Positions 36,922 through 47,015 of a stretch of DNA of 64,000 nucleotides are shown here, one piece after another. The DNA is taken from positions 793,394-857,393 of the forward strand of contig NZ_CH672427.1 of assembly GCF_000153205.1 (NCBI RefSeq). Direction: 5' to 3'. Within the stretch, counting starts at the first letter, position 1, and each line of letters opens with the position of its first letter. This DNA comes from Nitrococcus mobilis Nb-231. GTDB taxonomy: Bacteria > Pseudomonadota > Gammaproteobacteria > Nitrococcales > Nitrococcaceae. The position numbers were made by a program, and so were the translations under genes. Under the pieces are notes generated by a model. That model did not search any database and had not been told where the DNA came from. It was given only the letters and a program-made list of their open reading frames with translations.

Positions 36922-38858
36922 TGCTCACTGGCTGGCCTGCCGCCGATCTTGCCTCCGGGCTTGTCATCCGGTGCCTTCTCGCCAGGCCGCTTATCGATGT
37001 CAACACCACCGGCGCCCGATGGTGAGGTCGGACCACCTTCCCAGTCCTTAGGCGGCCGCGGCGGACGCCCATTCATGATGTCATCGATCTGCTCACGATC
37101 CAGCGTTTCGTATTTAATTAGTCCGTCCGCCATGTTCGTCAGCTTGTCGATATTCTCCTCGAGAATCTGCTTGGCTCGACGGTAGTTCTCGTCAATGATG
37201 CGCCTGACCTCCTCATCGATAGCATGGGCAGTCTCATCGGAGATCTGCTTGTGCTGGGTCACGGTGTGGCCCAAGAACACCTCGCCTTCATCCTCGCCAT
37301 AGGCAAGCGGACCCATACGATCGGACAGCCCCCATTTCGTAACCATGTTGCGGGCTATCTCGGTGGCATTCTGAATATCGTTCTGAGCTCCCGTAGTGAC
37401 GCGATCCCGGCCAAAGATCATCTCCTCGGCGAGGCGTCCGCCAAAAAGACTGGCCAATCGGCTGTTGAGCCGCTGCTTAGTGTAGCTATACCGGTCCTCT
37501 TCGGGCAGGAACATGGTCACGCCCAGTGCTCGGCCGCGCGGTATGATGGTCACCTTATGGACCGGGTCATGCTCGGGCGATAGCAACCCGACCACGGTAT
37601 GGCCCGCCTCATGATAAGCCGTCAAGCGTTTCTCGTCTTCGCTCATGACCATGGACTTGCGCTCGGCGCCCATCATGATCTTGTCCTTGGCATCCTCGAA
37701 ATCATGCTGGTCGACCAGACGCTTATTCCGGCGGGCAGCAAACAAAGCAGCCTCGTTCACGAGATTCGCTAGATCCGCGCCCGAGAACCCCGGTGTGCCG
37801 CGGGCAATGGTCCGGATATCAACATCCTCCAAGAAGGGCACCTTGGCCATATGCACTTTGAGGATCTGTTCACGGCCCCGAACGTCGGGCAACGGCACCA
37901 CTACCTGTCGGTCTAAACGGCCCGGGCGAAGCAACGCCGGGTCCAGCACATCCGGGCGGTTGGTCGCCGCGATGACGATGATTCCCTCGCTGCCCTCGAA
38001 GCCGTCCATCTCCACCAGCATCTGGTTCAGCGTCTGCTCGCGCTCATCATGACCACCGCCCAGCCCGGCACCGCGCTGGCGGCCTACCGCATCGAGCTCA
38101 TCGATAAAGATGATGCACGGCGCATGCTTTTTGGCTTGCGCGAACATGTCACGCACACGGGCGGCACCAACGCCGACGAACATCTCTACGAAATCCGATC
38201 CGGAAATCGTGAAAAAGGGCACCCTTGCCTCGCCTGCAATCGCCTTGGCGAGCAGCGTCTTACCGGTCCCTGGGGGACCCACCAGCAATACACCCTTGGG
38301 AATGCGCCCGCCCAAACGCTGGAACTTGGCTGGGTCGCGGAGGAATTCAACCAGCTCGACAACATCCTGCTTTGCTTCCTCGACCCCAGCCACATCGGCG
38401 AATGTGACCTTGATCTGCTCCTCGGACATCATTCGGGCACGGCTTTTACCGAAGGACATAGCCCCGCGGCCACCACCACCCCCTTGCATTTGCCGCATGA
38501 AGTAGATCCAGACGCCGATCAGCAGCAGAAACGGAAACCACGAGATCAGAATCTGCAGGAGCATGCTCCGACCTTCCGGCTGCTCCGCTCGAATCTGCAC
38601 CCCGTGGTCCAGGAGCGTGCCGATCATCGCCTCGTTGTCCGTCTCCGGACTGTATGTACTAAACGTTTCCCCGGTCGCGGTCCGACCCCGGATGGTTTGC
38701 CCCTTGATGGTGACCTGCTCTACTTTGCCCTGCTTCACCTCGTCGAGAAACTGGGAATAGGCGAGCTCGGGGGATGTCATCGTCTGATCCTGAAAGTTAC
38801 TGAAAACGGACATCAGCACGATGGCGATGACCACCCAGAGGATCAGATTCTTCGCCAT
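36918..38858 (-). CDS. ftsH: ATP-dependent zinc metalloprotease FtsH
   Basis: FtsH is the membrane-bound AAA+ protease that removes misassembled membrane proteins and some regulators. In the 646-residue form starting at [10 protein letters not shown], membrane helices lie at about 4-20 and 102-121. Walker A is GPPGTGKT (194-201), Walker [10 protein letters not shown] (249-257), the second region of homology ends in RPGRLDRQ and the zinc site is HEAGH (416-420). The C-terminal tail is Pro/Gly-rich. The frame opens 16 codons earlier (38906), but the chosen start begins at the family N-terminus. Confidence 0.98.
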   Translation of the reverse strand: MAKNLILWVVIAIVLMSVFSNFQDQTMTSPELAYSQFLDEVKQGKVEQVTIKGQTIRGRTATGETFSTYSPETDNEAMIGTLLDHGVQIRAEQPEGRSMLLQILISWFPFLLLIGVWIYFMRQMQGGGGGRGAMSFGKSRARMMSEEQIKVTFADVAGVEEAKQDVVELVEFLRDPAKFQRLGGRIPKGVLLVGPPGTGKTLLAKAIAGEARVPFFTISGSDFVEMFVGVGAARVRDMFAQAKKHAPCIIFIDELDAVGRQRGAGLGGGHDEREQTLNQMLVEMDGFEGSEGIIVIAATNRPDVLDPALLRPGRLDRQVVVPLPDVRGREQILKVHMAKVPFLEDVDIRTIARGTPGFSGADLANLVNEAALFAARRNKRLVDQHDFEDAKDKIMMGAERKSMVMSEDEKRLTAYHEAGHTVVGLLSPEHDPVHKVTIIPRGRALGVTMFLPEEDRYSYTKQRLNSRLASLFGGRLAEEMIFGRDRVTTGAQNDIQNATEIARNMVTKWGLSDRMGPLAYGEDEGEVFLGHTVTQHKQISDETAHAIDEEVRRIIDENYRRAKQILEENIDKLTNMADGLIKYETLDREQIDDIMNGRPPRPPKDWEGGPTSPSGAGGVDIDKRPGEKAPDDKPGGKIGGRPASEH

Positions 38859-38930
38859 ATCATTCAAGGCTAAGCACCTCGATCGATTAGTCGCCGGCTG
38901 CACCACCGGCCGTGTGGGTGGAACCCTAAA

Positions 38931-39560
38931 TCAGACCTTACTACAGACGGCATGGCGGGCCAACAAATAGACTTCCCGCGAACGCTCGCGCGAAGCCTTG
39001 GGCTTACGGATGACAACCTTACGGAAGCACTCGCGCAGCCTTTGTAGATAATCATCGAAGCCCTCACCTTGAAACCCCTTGATCAGGAAGCTGCCATTGC
39101 CAACGAGCACTTGGCATGCCAATTCCAACGCCTCCTCGGCGAGCCGCATAGCGCGGGGCTGATCAATAGCCGTCACGCCTGAAATATTGGGCGCCATATC
39201 CGACAAAACAAGGTGCACTGGCCGCCCTTCCACGCGATTTATCAGTTCAGTCAACGTCTTGGCGTCGCGAAAATCAGCCTGAAGCACCTCCACACCAGGC
39301 AACGGCTGCATGGGCAAGATATCCAGCGCAATCACCCGACCCGTCGCCCCGAGGCGCTCAACGCAGTACTGACTCCAGCTTCCGGGCGCGGCGCCCAGGT
39401 CGATCACCGTCATACCCCGGTGCAATAGCCGATCCCGTTGATCGATTTCAAGGAGCTTATACACGGCTCGCGAACGATAGCCCTGCTTATGCGCCGCCCG
39501 CACACATGCGTCGTTAAAATGCGCCTTCAACCATCGGCTGCTGGTTCGGCTACGGGTCAT
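38931..39560 (-). CDS. rlmE: 23S rRNA (uridine-2552-2'-O)-methyltransferase
   Basis: RlmE (FtsJ/RrmJ) methylates U2552 in the A-loop of 23S rRNA. The 209-residue protein starts MTRSRTSSRWLKAHFND and shows GYRSRAVYKLLEID (catalytic Lys), the SAM site VIDLGAAPGSWSQY, LSDMAPNISG with the catalytic Asp, and FLIKGFQGEGFDDYL with the second Lys. It is upstream of ftsH, as in E. coli. The YhbY RNA-binding protein that usually neighbours it is absent; instead a small membrane protein gene overlaps its start by 11 bases. Confidence 0.97.
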   Translation of the reverse strand: MTRSRTSSRWLKAHFNDACVRAAHKQGYRSRAVYKLLEIDQRDRLLHRGMTVIDLGAAPGSWSQYCVERLGATGRVIALDILPMQPLPGVEVLQADFRDAKTLTELINRVEGRPVHLVLSDMAPNISGVTAIDQPRAMRLAEEALELACQVLVGNGSFLIKGFQGEGFDDYLQRLRECFRKVVIRKPKASRERSREVYLLARHAVCSKV

Positions 39561-39822
39561 CATCCCGCCCCGGTCTCTCATGCATGGGTTCTAGCGCTTG
39601 GGCCTCGGCGGCGCGCACGACTCGGCGTGTGTGCAGCGCAAGCCACCCGCCGCTACCCAGCCCAACCGCCGCCACAATCAGGAATTCAAGCCAATGCGGA
39701 GCATCGAGCCGAACAATCACGAACGTTGTGCCCAAGGCAACCAAAAGCACTACCGCCAGATCGAGCTTAACCGGATCGAAATGCGCCATCCAACTGTTGT
39801 TATCGGCTGCAATGGGCCTCAT
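39550..39822 (-). CDS. Small two-helix membrane protein of unknown function
   Basis: I do not recognise this protein. The 90-residue form starting at the ATG at 39822 has GGAGAGG seven bases upstream, which is the reason for this start; the frame is open to 39945. Two hydrophobic segments, DLAVVLLVALGTTFVIVRL and LEFLIVAAVGLGSGGWLAL, are joined by a short loop with Asp-Ala-Pro-His, and a charged C-terminal tail ends in RPGRDDDP. It overlaps the rlmE start by 11 bases and so is probably cotranslated with it. An inner-membrane location follows from the helices only. Confidence 0.55.
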   Translation of the reverse strand: MRPIAADNNSWMAHFDPVKLDLAVVLLVALGTTFVIVRLDAPHWLEFLIVAAVGLGSGGWLALHTRRVVRAAEAQALEPMHERPGRDDDP

Positions 39823-39984
39823 ACGCGACCTCTCCATGCGTTTGTGGCCCCTTCTGTTGCTGTTGCAAAGGCTCGCCAACGCAGCCCTGCGAGATGGTGT
39901 TACGAGCCCGCCCGAGCCCTGCATGTGCTGCGCAAGCACGCGCACGGATATTATCTCAATACCTTATATTATCGGCTTGGCTTC

Positions 39985-40461
39985 TTACTCGTAGCGAACC
40001 TCGACGATTTCATAGCTGCGATTCCCTGCCGGTGCTCGCACTTCTACGATCTCGCCTTCCTCCTTGCCGATCAGAGCACGCGCGATGGGCGAGTGGATCG
40101 AGACCTTACCGTGCTTGATATCCGCCTCGTCCTCGCCGACGATCTGGTAAGTCATTTCATCACCGCTGCTCTCCTCAGCCAACACGACCGTCACACCGAA
40201 GACCACCTTACCATCGGCCGAAAGGCTGCGCACATCGATAATCTGAGCATTAGCGAGTTTCTCTTCAAGCTCGGCAATACGTCCCTCGAGCAAACTCTGC
40301 TGTTCGCGGGCCGCATGGTATTCCGCGTTCTCTTTGAGGTCACCGTGGGCCCGCGCCTCGGCAATCGCCCGGACAATTTTAGGTCTCTCCCGGGTTTTGA
40401 GCCGCGCCAACTCCTCTTTGAGCATCTGCGCACCCCGCACGGTCAGTGGCCTCCTGCTCAT
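39985..40461 (-). CDS. greA: Transcription elongation factor GreA
   Basis: GreA stimulates RNA polymerase to cleave back-tracked transcripts. The 158-residue protein has the N-terminal coiled-coil hairpin ([17 protein letters not shown] through [16 protein letters not shown]) with acidic tip residues in [21 protein letters not shown], and a C-terminal FKBP-like domain ([31 protein letters not shown] in parts). The ATG overlaps the carB stop by 4 bases. Order carA-carB-greA is widespread in gammaproteobacteria. The open frame upstream inside carB is not used. Confidence 0.98.
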   Translation of the reverse strand: MSRRPLTVRGAQMLKEELARLKTRERPKIVRAIAEARAHGDLKENAEYHAAREQQSLLEGRIAELEEKLANAQIIDVRSLSADGKVVFGVTVVLAEESSGDEMTYQIVGEDEADIKHGKVSIHSPIARALIGKEEGEIVEVRAPAGNRSYEIVEVRYE

Positions 40462-43400
40462 GCCGTCGCCTCCCGATAAAGCTCCTGGAGCGAGATCACG
40501 GCACCCGAATCCAAGTAATCCAACGCTAGTACGGTTGCCCGTGCGCCGGCGATGGTCGTCGTGTAACACACCTTGCCTTGCAGCGCCTCGCGCCGGATAG
40601 AGAAGGAATCGGCAATAGCCTGCCTGCCCTCGGTTGTATTGATTATCAAATCGACGCTATCGTTCTTTATAGCATCCACTATATGCGGACGCCCTTCGGC
40701 AACCTTATTGATCAGCTCGCAGTCAATCCCTGCCGCATGCAGTGCCCGTCCCGTCCCACCGGTGGCAAGCAAGCTAAATCCGCGCTGAACGAGCTCGCGT
40801 GCCACCGCAATGATGGACGGTTTGTCGGTATCGCGCACGCTCACAAAGGCGCGGCCTCGGCGCGGCAATTCCACGCCGGCGGCGGACTGCGATTTGGCGT
40901 ACGCTTCACCGAACGAACGGCCGATACCCATCACTTCGCCGGTGGACTTCATCTCCGGGCCCAAAATCGGATCCACCCCCGGAAACTTGACAAACGGGAA
41001 TACAGCTTCTTTGACCGAATAGTAGGCCGGGATCACTTCTTGGGTACAGCCCTGCTCTGCAAGGCTGCGGCCTGCCATACAGCGGGCGGCGATCTTCGCC
41101 AAGGCGAGCCCGGTGGCCTTGGCAACGAAGGGCACGGTACGGGATGCCCTAGGGTTGACTTCGAGAAGGTAGATTTCATCGTCCTTGATGGCAAACTGAG
41201 TGTTCATCAGGCCGATTACGCCCAACTTGATCGCAAGCAGCCGCACCTGCTCGCGCAGCCGTTCACCGATTGTCGCTGAGAGCGTGTAAGCCGGTAGGGA
41301 GCAGGCTGAATCGCCCGAGTGCACGCCCGCCTGCTCGATGTGTTCCATTATGCCGCCAATGAGGACATCGTGCCCGTCGCAGACGGCATCCACGTCCACT
41401 TCGACGGCATCGTCGAGAAATCGATCCAGCAGCACAGGCGCCTCCGGAGAGACCTTCACCGCTTCCCGCATGTATTGCAGCAAGTCCGCATCCTCGTAGA
41501 CGATCTCCATGGCCCGACCACCGAGCACATAGGACGGACGCACCACCAGTGGATAACCGATCTGGCGCGCCAGATCCAGCGCTTGCTCGACCGCAACAGC
41601 CGAGCGATTCGGCGGCTGTTGCAAGCCAAGTTGGCTGATCAAATGCTGGAAACGCTCCCGATCCTCCGCCAGATCGATGGATTCGGGCGATGTACCGATG
41701 ATGGGTGCGCCGTAGGCTTCCAGAGCGCGGGCCAGTTTCAACGGGGTCTGACCACCGTATTGGACGATCACTCCGCTGGGTTGCTCTTTCTCCACGATCT
41801 CGAGCACATCTTCCAAGGTCAACGGCTCGAAGTAGAGCCGGTCCGATGTGTCATAGTCGGTGGAGACCGTCTCCGGATTGCAGTTGACGATAATACTCTC
41901 ATAACCATCCTCGCGCATGGCAAGGGCAGCATGCACACAGCAGTAATCGAACTCGATCCCCTGACCGATCCGATTGGGGCCCCCGCCTAACACGATGATC
42001 TTCTTGCGTTGGGTGGGCTTGGCCTCGCACTCCTCCTCATAGGTGGAATACAAATAAGCGGTGCTGCTCGCGAACTCCGCGGCGCAGGAATCCACCCGTT
42101 TGTAGACCGGGCGAATGGCGAGCGCATGGCGGCGACGACGCACCTCGGCCTCGGTGAGACCAAGCAGCTTTGCGAGCCGACCATCAGAGAAGCCGCGCTG
42201 CTTGAGCGCGAACAGACTCGTCCGCTCCAGGGCCTGCTCGCCCAGCTGCCGCACGGTATTCTCCACCTCGATCAGTTCTTGAATCTGCGCCAAAAACCAA
42301 GGATCGATGGCGGTGAGCTCATAAACGCGTTCCACCGAATAACCGGCCCGCAGGGCATCACCGATCCAAAGAATGCGCTCCGGCCCGGGAACCCGCAGCT
42401 CGTGGATGATTCGAGCATGAGCCTCCTCGGACTCGAAATCCGTCCGCTCATCCAGACCGTCCAGGTCATTCTCCAACCCTCGCAGCGCCTTCTGGAAGGA
42501 TTCCTGGAAGGTGCGCCCGATGGCCATGATCTCCCCCACCGACTTCATTTGGGTGGTGAGCACGGGTTGCGCATTCTGGAACTTCTCGAAGGTGAAGCGG
42601 GGAATCTTGGTCACAACATAGTCGATGGTGGGTTCGAAGGAAGTCGGCGTGGCACCACCGGTGATTTCATTGCGCAATTCATCGAGCGTGTACCCAACCG
42701 CGAGCTTGGCCGCCACTCTAGCGATCGGAAAACCGGTCGCTTTGGATGCCAAGGCCGAGGAGCGGGAGACCCGTGGATTCATCTCGATGACGACCATCTG
42801 ACCGTTAGCCGGGTTGACCGCGAACTGCACGTTGGAGCCCCCGGTTTCGACCCCGATCTCGCGCAACACCGCGATGGCGGCATCGCGCATGAGCTGGTAT
42901 TCCTTGTCGGTCAAGGTCTGCGCCGGCGCCACGGTAATGGAATCACCCGTGTGGATACCCATCGAATCCACGTTCTCGATCGAACAGATGATGATGCAGT
43001 TATCACTATGATCCCGCACCACCTCCAGCTCGTATTCTTTCCAGCCGAGCACCGACTCCTCCAACAGCACCTCGTTGGTGGGCGAGAGGTCCAGGCCACA
43101 CTCGACGATCTCGACAAATTCCTCGCGATTGTAGGCAATGCCGCCGCCGCTGCCGCCAAGAGTAAACGACGGCCGGATGATGGTCGGGAAGCCGATCTGG
43201 GCCTGGACCTGCAGCGCCTCCTCCCGACTATGCGCAATACGGGCCCGCGGGGTGAGCAGCCCGATGTCGGCCATTGCGGTGCGAAACGCTTCACGGTCTT
43301 CGGCCTTATCGATAGCCGCTTGCCGCGCGCCGATCATCTCCACGCGGTACTCATCCAGAACACCGTGCTTAGCGAGATCCAAAGCACAGTTCAGAGCCGT

Positions 43401-43679
43401 CTGTCCGCCCATCGTAGGCAACAAGGCGTCGGGTCGCTCCCGGGCGATCACACTGGCAACGGTCCGCCAGTTAATCGGCTCGATATAGACCCGATCGGCG
43501 GTCTGCGGATCGGTCATGATCGTTGCCGGATTCGAATTAACCAGCACGACCCGATAGCCTTCCTCCCGCAAGGCTTTACAAGCTTGGGCACCCGAATAGT
43601 CGAACTCGCAGGCCTGACCAATCACGATCGGGCCCGCACCGATGATGAGAATACTGCTTATATCGGTCCGTTTTGGCAT
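40458..43679 (-). CDS. carB: Carbamoyl-phosphate synthase large subunit
   Basis: CarB makes carbamoyl phosphate from bicarbonate, ammonia and two ATP for pyrimidine and arginine synthesis. The protein is 1073 residues. It has two homologous ATP-grasp halves, each with a glycine-rich [10 protein letters not shown] or [10 protein letters not shown] opening, an NPR metal site (MNPRVSRSS and VNPRASRTV) and an ATP-grasp loop. The C-terminal MGS-like allosteric domain ([18 protein letters not shown]) binds UMP or ornithine in E. coli. It lies 21 bases after carA. Confidence 0.98.
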   Translation of the reverse strand: MPKRTDISSILIIGAGPIVIGQACEFDYSGAQACKALREEGYRVVLVNSNPATIMTDPQTADRVYIEPINWRTVASVIARERPDALLPTMGGQTALNCALDLAKHGVLDEYRVEMIGARQAAIDKAEDREAFRTAMADIGLLTPRARIAHSREEALQVQAQIGFPTIIRPSFTLGGSGGGIAYNREEFVEIVECGLDLSPTNEVLLEESVLGWKEYELEVVRDHSDNCIIICSIENVDSMGIHTGDSITVAPAQTLTDKEYQLMRDAAIAVLREIGVETGGSNVQFAVNPANGQMVVIEMNPRVSRSSALASKATGFPIARVAAKLAVGYTLDELRNEITGGATPTSFEPTIDYVVTKIPRFTFEKFQNAQPVLTTQMKSVGEIMAIGRTFQESFQKALRGLENDLDGLDERTDFESEEAHARIIHELRVPGPERILWIGDALRAGYSVERVYELTAIDPWFLAQIQELIEVENTVRQLGEQALERTSLFALKQRGFSDGRLAKLLGLTEAEVRRRRHALAIRPVYKRVDSCAAEFASSTAYLYSTYEEECEAKPTQRKKIIVLGGGPNRIGQGIEFDYCCVHAALAMREDGYESIIVNCNPETVSTDYDTSDRLYFEPLTLEDVLEIVEKEQPSGVIVQYGGQTPLKLARALEAYGAPIIGTSPESIDLAEDRERFQHLISQLGLQQPPNRSAVAVEQALDLARQIGYPLVVRPSYVLGGRAMEIVYEDADLLQYMREAVKVSPEAPVLLDRFLDDAVEVDVDAVCDGHDVLIGGIMEHIEQAGVHSGDSACSLPAYTLSATIGERLREQVRLLAIKLGVIGLMNTQFAIKDDEIYLLEVNPRASRTVPFVAKATGLALAKIAARCMAGRSLAEQGCTQEVIPAYYSVKEAVFPFVKFPGVDPILGPEMKSTGEVMGIGRSFGEAYAKSQSAAGVELPRRGRAFVSVRDTDKPSIIAVARELVQRGFSLLATGGTGRALHAAGIDCELINKVAEGRPHIVDAIKNDSVDLIINTTEGRQAIADSFSIRREALQGKVCYTTTIAGARATVLALDYLDSGAVISLQELYREATA

Positions 43680-43700
43680 CGTCTTGCTCGTGTCGGCGGT

Positions 43701-44873
43701 TCAGCGGCGTTCGATCCGCCGTGTGGCTAGCCCGTGTGACCCTGACGCCATCAAATCCACGAAGTTCTGGAACAGCGGTACGAGGTCATGCGGCCCTGGG
43801 CTGGCCTCGGGGTGCCCCTGAAACCCGAACGCCGGATGATCGCGCAGATGGATGCCCTGCAATGAGCCGTCGAAAAGCGAGCGATAGCTGGCCTGCACGT
43901 TTGCCGGCAATGTCTGCTCATCCACGGCAAAGCCATGGTTCTGTGTGGAAATCATGACTCGCCCCGTGGCTACTTCCATAACGGGGTGGTTGGCTCCGTG
44001 ATGCCCAAATTTCATCTTTACCGTTCGGGCCCCGCATGCGAGCCCGAGCAACTGATGGCCAAGGCATATGCCAAAGAGCGGGAGCCTGGCCGCCAGCAAC
44101 TCGCGAATGGCCTCAAGAGCGTAACCGCAAGGTTGCGGATCCCCGGGTCCGTTGGAGAGAACGACCCCATGGGGACGTAGCGAGAGCACTTCAGCCACAG
44201 GCGTTTGGGCTGGTACCACAGTGACCCGGCAGCCATGATCGACCAGCCTGCGAAGTATATTGCGCTTAATGCCATAATCGTAGGCCACCACGTGCCAGGG
44301 CAAATCCTCGTCGGCACACGCCGGAGGCTCGCTGTCGGCGCACGCCAGCGACCAACTGCCAAGGCGCCATTCATAAGGCTTCCGGGTCGTAACCACGGCA
44401 GCGAGATCCATACCCTGCAGCCCAGGAAAGGAGCGCGCTGCCTCAACCGCGCTCCGCGCATCACTTGTACCGGTCATGATGCAGCCGTTGCGAGCGCCCT
44501 GCTCACGAAGATGGCGTGTGAGCCGCCGTGTATCGATGCCGGCAATAGCTACTACGTTGTTTCGCTCGAGATAAGCCTGCAGAGGTTCTCGAGCGCGCCA
44601 ATTGCTCATCCGTGGTGGCACGTCCCGAACCACGAGACCGGCGAGTTTTACGCTATCCGACTCATCATCGAGTGGGTTGGCACCGACATTGCCAATGTGC
44701 GGGTAGGTAAGCGTCACAAGTTGGCGGGCGTAGGAAGGATCTGTGCAGATTTCCTGGTAACCGCTCATCGCCGTGTTGAAGCAGACCTCTCCGACGACCT
44801 GCCCGTCAATGCCGACGGCTCGACCCTGGAACACGGTACCGTCATCGAGCGCGAGAACTGCGGGCCTGTCCAA
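43701..44873 (-). CDS. carA: Carbamoyl-phosphate synthase small subunit
   Basis: CarA hydrolyses glutamine and channels ammonia to CarB. The 390-residue protein begins [21 protein letters not shown] and has the class I glutaminase nucleophile in [16 protein letters not shown] and the His-Glu of [11 protein letters not shown]. The start codon is TTG at 44873, supported by GGAGGAG a few bases upstream and by alignment with the family N-terminus. A terminator-like hairpin ends just before that ribosome site. The TTG start and the leader suggest that expression is limited and controlled. Confidence 0.97.
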   Translation of the reverse strand: MDRPAVLALDDGTVFQGRAVGIDGQVVGEVCFNTAMSGYQEICTDPSYARQLVTLTYPHIGNVGANPLDDESDSVKLAGLVVRDVPPRMSNWRAREPLQAYLERNNVVAIAGIDTRRLTRHLREQGARNGCIMTGTSDARSAVEAARSFPGLQGMDLAAVVTTRKPYEWRLGSWSLACADSEPPACADEDLPWHVVAYDYGIKRNILRRLVDHGCRVTVVPAQTPVAEVLSLRPHGVVLSNGPGDPQPCGYALEAIRELLAARLPLFGICLGHQLLGLACGARTVKMKFGHHGANHPVMEVATGRVMISTQNHGFAVDEQTLPANVQASYRSLFDGSLQGIHLRDHPAFGFQGHPEASPGPHDLVPLFQNFVDLMASGSHGLATRRIERR

Positions 44874-44892
44874 TACTCCTCCGACTGCTCAC

Positions 44893-44926
44893 AAAAACGG
44901 GAGGGATCGATTAGATACCCTCCCGT
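44893..44926 (-). terminator. Terminator-like hairpin (possible attenuator) before carA
   Basis: On the minus strand ACGGGAGGG and CCCTCCCGT form a perfect nine-pair stem, extended by ATC/GAT pairing inside the loop, followed by four more T residues. It lies after the predicted carA promoter and ends about 20 bases before the TTG start. A terminator in this position would cut off carA transcription unless it is prevented from forming, so I read it as a candidate attenuator. Confidence 0.65.
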
Positions 44927-44944
44927 TGCATTTGATTCCAGGAA

Positions 44945-44975
44945 TTCGAACACCCAGTGTTTTTTCGAACACCCA
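44945..44975 (-). repeat. 12-base direct repeat in the carA leader
   Basis: TTCGAACACCCA occurs at 44945-44956 and again at 44964-44975, a 19-base offset, or close to two helical turns. Each copy contains the palindrome TTCGAA. Both lie within the predicted transcript leader, just downstream of the likely start point. It could be an operator for a repressor or part of an RNA switch. Confidence 0.5.
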
Positions 44976-44995
44976 ATTTGGAAAACAATTTAGCG

Positions 44996-45025
44996 ATTGT
45001 ACGTCGGCACTGGTGTGAGTGTCTA
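44996..45025 (-). promoter_or_regulatory. Predicted sigma-70 promoter of carAB-greA
   Basis: On the minus strand TAGACA (45025-45020) and TACAAT (45001-44996) are 18 bases apart; each matches five of six consensus bases. Transcription would begin near 44988, giving a leader of about 115 bases that contains the direct repeat and the hairpin. Confidence 0.6.
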
Positions 45026-45079
45026 TCCTCTTCCCAAGTGCCGAACCTCGCAGCACTCCGCAGCTGCGGGGGCGGCAGC

Positions 45080-45108
45080 TTGTCGCAGGTAAACCCTATC
45101 GCTAGTAT
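45080..45108 (+). promoter_or_regulatory. Predicted promoter of the ABC exporter operon
   Basis: TTGTCG (45080-45085) and TAGTAT (45103-45108) are separated by 17 bases on the plus strand, each matching four of six consensus bases. The start point would fall near 45115, about 55 bases before the ATG chosen for the ATPase gene. Moderate support only. Confidence 0.35.
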
Positions 45109-45171
45109 TAGCGGCTCTTGCAGCAACTAACCGCCAACCCCCTACCCACCCATGATGAATGTTTAAGCCCC

Positions 45172-46125
45172 ATGGAAGCCCTTTCCCTTAGCAAACTGAA
45201 CAAGATTTATGCGGGCGGTGTCCAGGCATTGCGCGATGTGGATCTGGTGGTCGACGAGGGGGAGTTCTTCGGCCTACTTGGGCCCAACGGCGCCGGCAAA
45301 TCCACGATCATCGGCATCATCAGCTCGTTGGTACGCAAAACCTGCGGCCGCGTGGAGGTTTTCGGCCACCCCATCGACCGTGAACCGTGGCAAGCCAAAT
45401 CATTGCTGGGGCTCGTGCCACAGGAGTTTAATTTTAATACCTTCGAGACGGTCAGCCAGATCATTCTGAACCAGGCGGGGTTCTATGGCATCAACCGGCG
45501 CACCGCGCACCAGCGCGCCGAGCGGTATCTCACCGAGCTCGGTTTGTGGAGCCGGCGCAATAGTGTATCGCGCACGCTCTCCGGCGGAATGAAACGTCGC
45601 TTGATGATTGCCCGGGCACTGATCCATCACCCGCGCTTGCTCATTTTGGACGAACCCACGGCTGGGGTCGATATCGAGGTACGCCGCTCGATGTGGGATT
45701 TTTTGCGCCGGATCAATGCAGAGGGCACTACCATTATCTTTAGTACGCACTACCTAGAGGAAGCCGAATCGCTTTGCCGCAATATCGCTATCATCGACCA
45801 AGGACAAATCATTGAAAATACCGATGTGCGCTCTCTACTGCGTAAACTCACCGCGCAAAGCTTTCTCCTCGACATCGACGGATGTCTCGCCGACGTACCG
45901 AAGCTCGAGGATTTTCACGTCGTTCCGGTGGATGAATCCTGCCTGGAAGTCGAAGTCCGCTCGGATCAAAGCTTGAACGAGCTGTTCGCTCGGCTAGCCG
46001 AGCGAAACGTACAGGTCGTAAGCATGAAGAATAAATCCAACCGGCTGGAGGAACTGTTCGTCCGCATGCTCGAACGCCCCCCCGAGGCGCATCGAGAATC
46101 CGCCCAGGTCGAGAAAACCGTATGA
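45172..46125 (+). CDS. ABC-2 exporter ATP-binding protein (YadG-like)
   Basis: The 317-residue ATPase powers the permease encoded next to it. It has Walker A GPNGAGKST, the Q-loop LVPQEFNF, the signature RTLSGGMKRRLMIARAL, Walker B LLILDEPTAGVD and the switch His in IIFSTHYLEEAE. A C-terminal domain of about 90 residues resembles the YadG/DrrA extension. The ATG at 45172 begins just before the conserved N-terminal strand; an in-frame start at 45118 is also possible and no strong ribosome site decides. It overlaps the permease gene by 4 bases. YadG/YadH substrates are not established. Confidence 0.9.
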   Translation: MEALSLSKLNKIYAGGVQALRDVDLVVDEGEFFGLLGPNGAGKSTIIGIISSLVRKTCGRVEVFGHPIDREPWQAKSLLGLVPQEFNFNTFETVSQIILNQAGFYGINRRTAHQRAERYLTELGLWSRRNSVSRTLSGGMKRRLMIARALIHHPRLLILDEPTAGVDIEVRRSMWDFLRRINAEGTTIIFSTHYLEEAESLCRNIAIIDQGQIIENTDVRSLLRKLTAQSFLLDIDGCLADVPKLEDFHVVPVDESCLEVEVRSDQSLNELFARLAERNVQVVSMKNKSNRLEELFVRMLERPPEAHRESAQVEKTV

Positions 46126-46919
46126 GGAACTCCGCCGTACACCCCAAGTACGCGCGCCAAACTCTGATCGCCCTGCGCACGATCGCCTGGAAGGAAACTC
46201 ACCGTTATCTGCGCATCTGGCTCCAGACACTGCTGCCGCCGGCGATTACCATGACCCTGTATTTCGTAATTTTCGGCAACCTCATAGGGCCGCGCATCGG
46301 CCCCATGTCCGGCCACACGTATATAGAGTTCATCGTTCCGGGCGTCATTATGATGTCCGTCATCACCAACGCCTACATGAATGTCGTCTCTTCGTTTTTC
46401 GGGGCAAAGTTTCAGCGCCACATCGAGGAGATTCTGGTCTCGCCCACTCCCAATTACACGATCCTCGTCGGATATCTCGCCGGCGGTGTAGGCCGGGGGC
46501 TGCTTACCGGGCTAATCGTTACCTTGATTTCCATGGCCTTTACCCAAGTCCCGATCCAGCACCCGGCCATCACGATCAGTGTCGCATTCCTAACCGCATT
46601 ACTATTTTCCCTTGGCGGATTCATTAACGGCATTTTCGCTCGCAAGTTCGACGACATCGCCATCGTGCCGACGTTCATATTGACGCCCCTGACCTACCTC
46701 GGAGGGGTGTTCTACTCAATTGAGTTGCTTCCTGGTGTCTGGCGCGAACTCTCTCTAGCAAACCCGATTCTCTACATGGTAAACGCCTTCCGCTATGGCT
46801 TTCTCGGTGAATCCGATATTCCGATTCAAACCGCTTATTCGATCATCATCGTGTTTATCATCATTTCGGTGTGTTTCAGCTTGTATCTGCTACGCCGCGG
46901 GGTGGGCTTGCGGACCTGA
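46122..46919 (+). CDS. ABC-2 type permease (YadH-like)
   Basis: The 265-residue protein is an ABC-2 family inner-membrane permease with about six helices. YadH-like features are the amino-terminal WKETHRYLRIWLQTLLPPAITMTLYFVIFG segment, then IEFIVPGVIMMSVITNAYMNVVSSFFGAKFQRHIEEILVSP and PLTYLGGVFYSI-LLPG near the end. It is translated from an ATG overlapping the ATPase stop. Together the pair should form a small exporter; the cargo cannot be read from sequence. Confidence 0.92.
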   Translation: MRNSAVHPKYARQTLIALRTIAWKETHRYLRIWLQTLLPPAITMTLYFVIFGNLIGPRIGPMSGHTYIEFIVPGVIMMSVITNAYMNVVSSFFGAKFQRHIEEILVSPTPNYTILVGYLAGGVGRGLLTGLIVTLISMAFTQVPIQHPAITISVAFLTALLFSLGGFINGIFARKFDDIAIVPTFILTPLTYLGGVFYSIELLPGVWRELSLANPILYMVNAFRYGFLGESDIPIQTAYSIIIVFIIISVCFSLYLLRRGVGLRT

Positions 46920-47015
46920 GGGTGAGTTGGGCTTGCCAACGCGATGATGGCCCCCGAGTTCTGGGTTTATGATAGAGAATCGCCCCGTATAAATCGATGG
47001 GAGAGCCCTGTGGCG

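Noticed and set aside
44765-44953. Leader peptide frame overlapping the carA attenuator.
   Set aside because: The GTG start has no ribosome site and the peptide has no run of Arg or other control codons that would suit ribosome-mediated attenuation.
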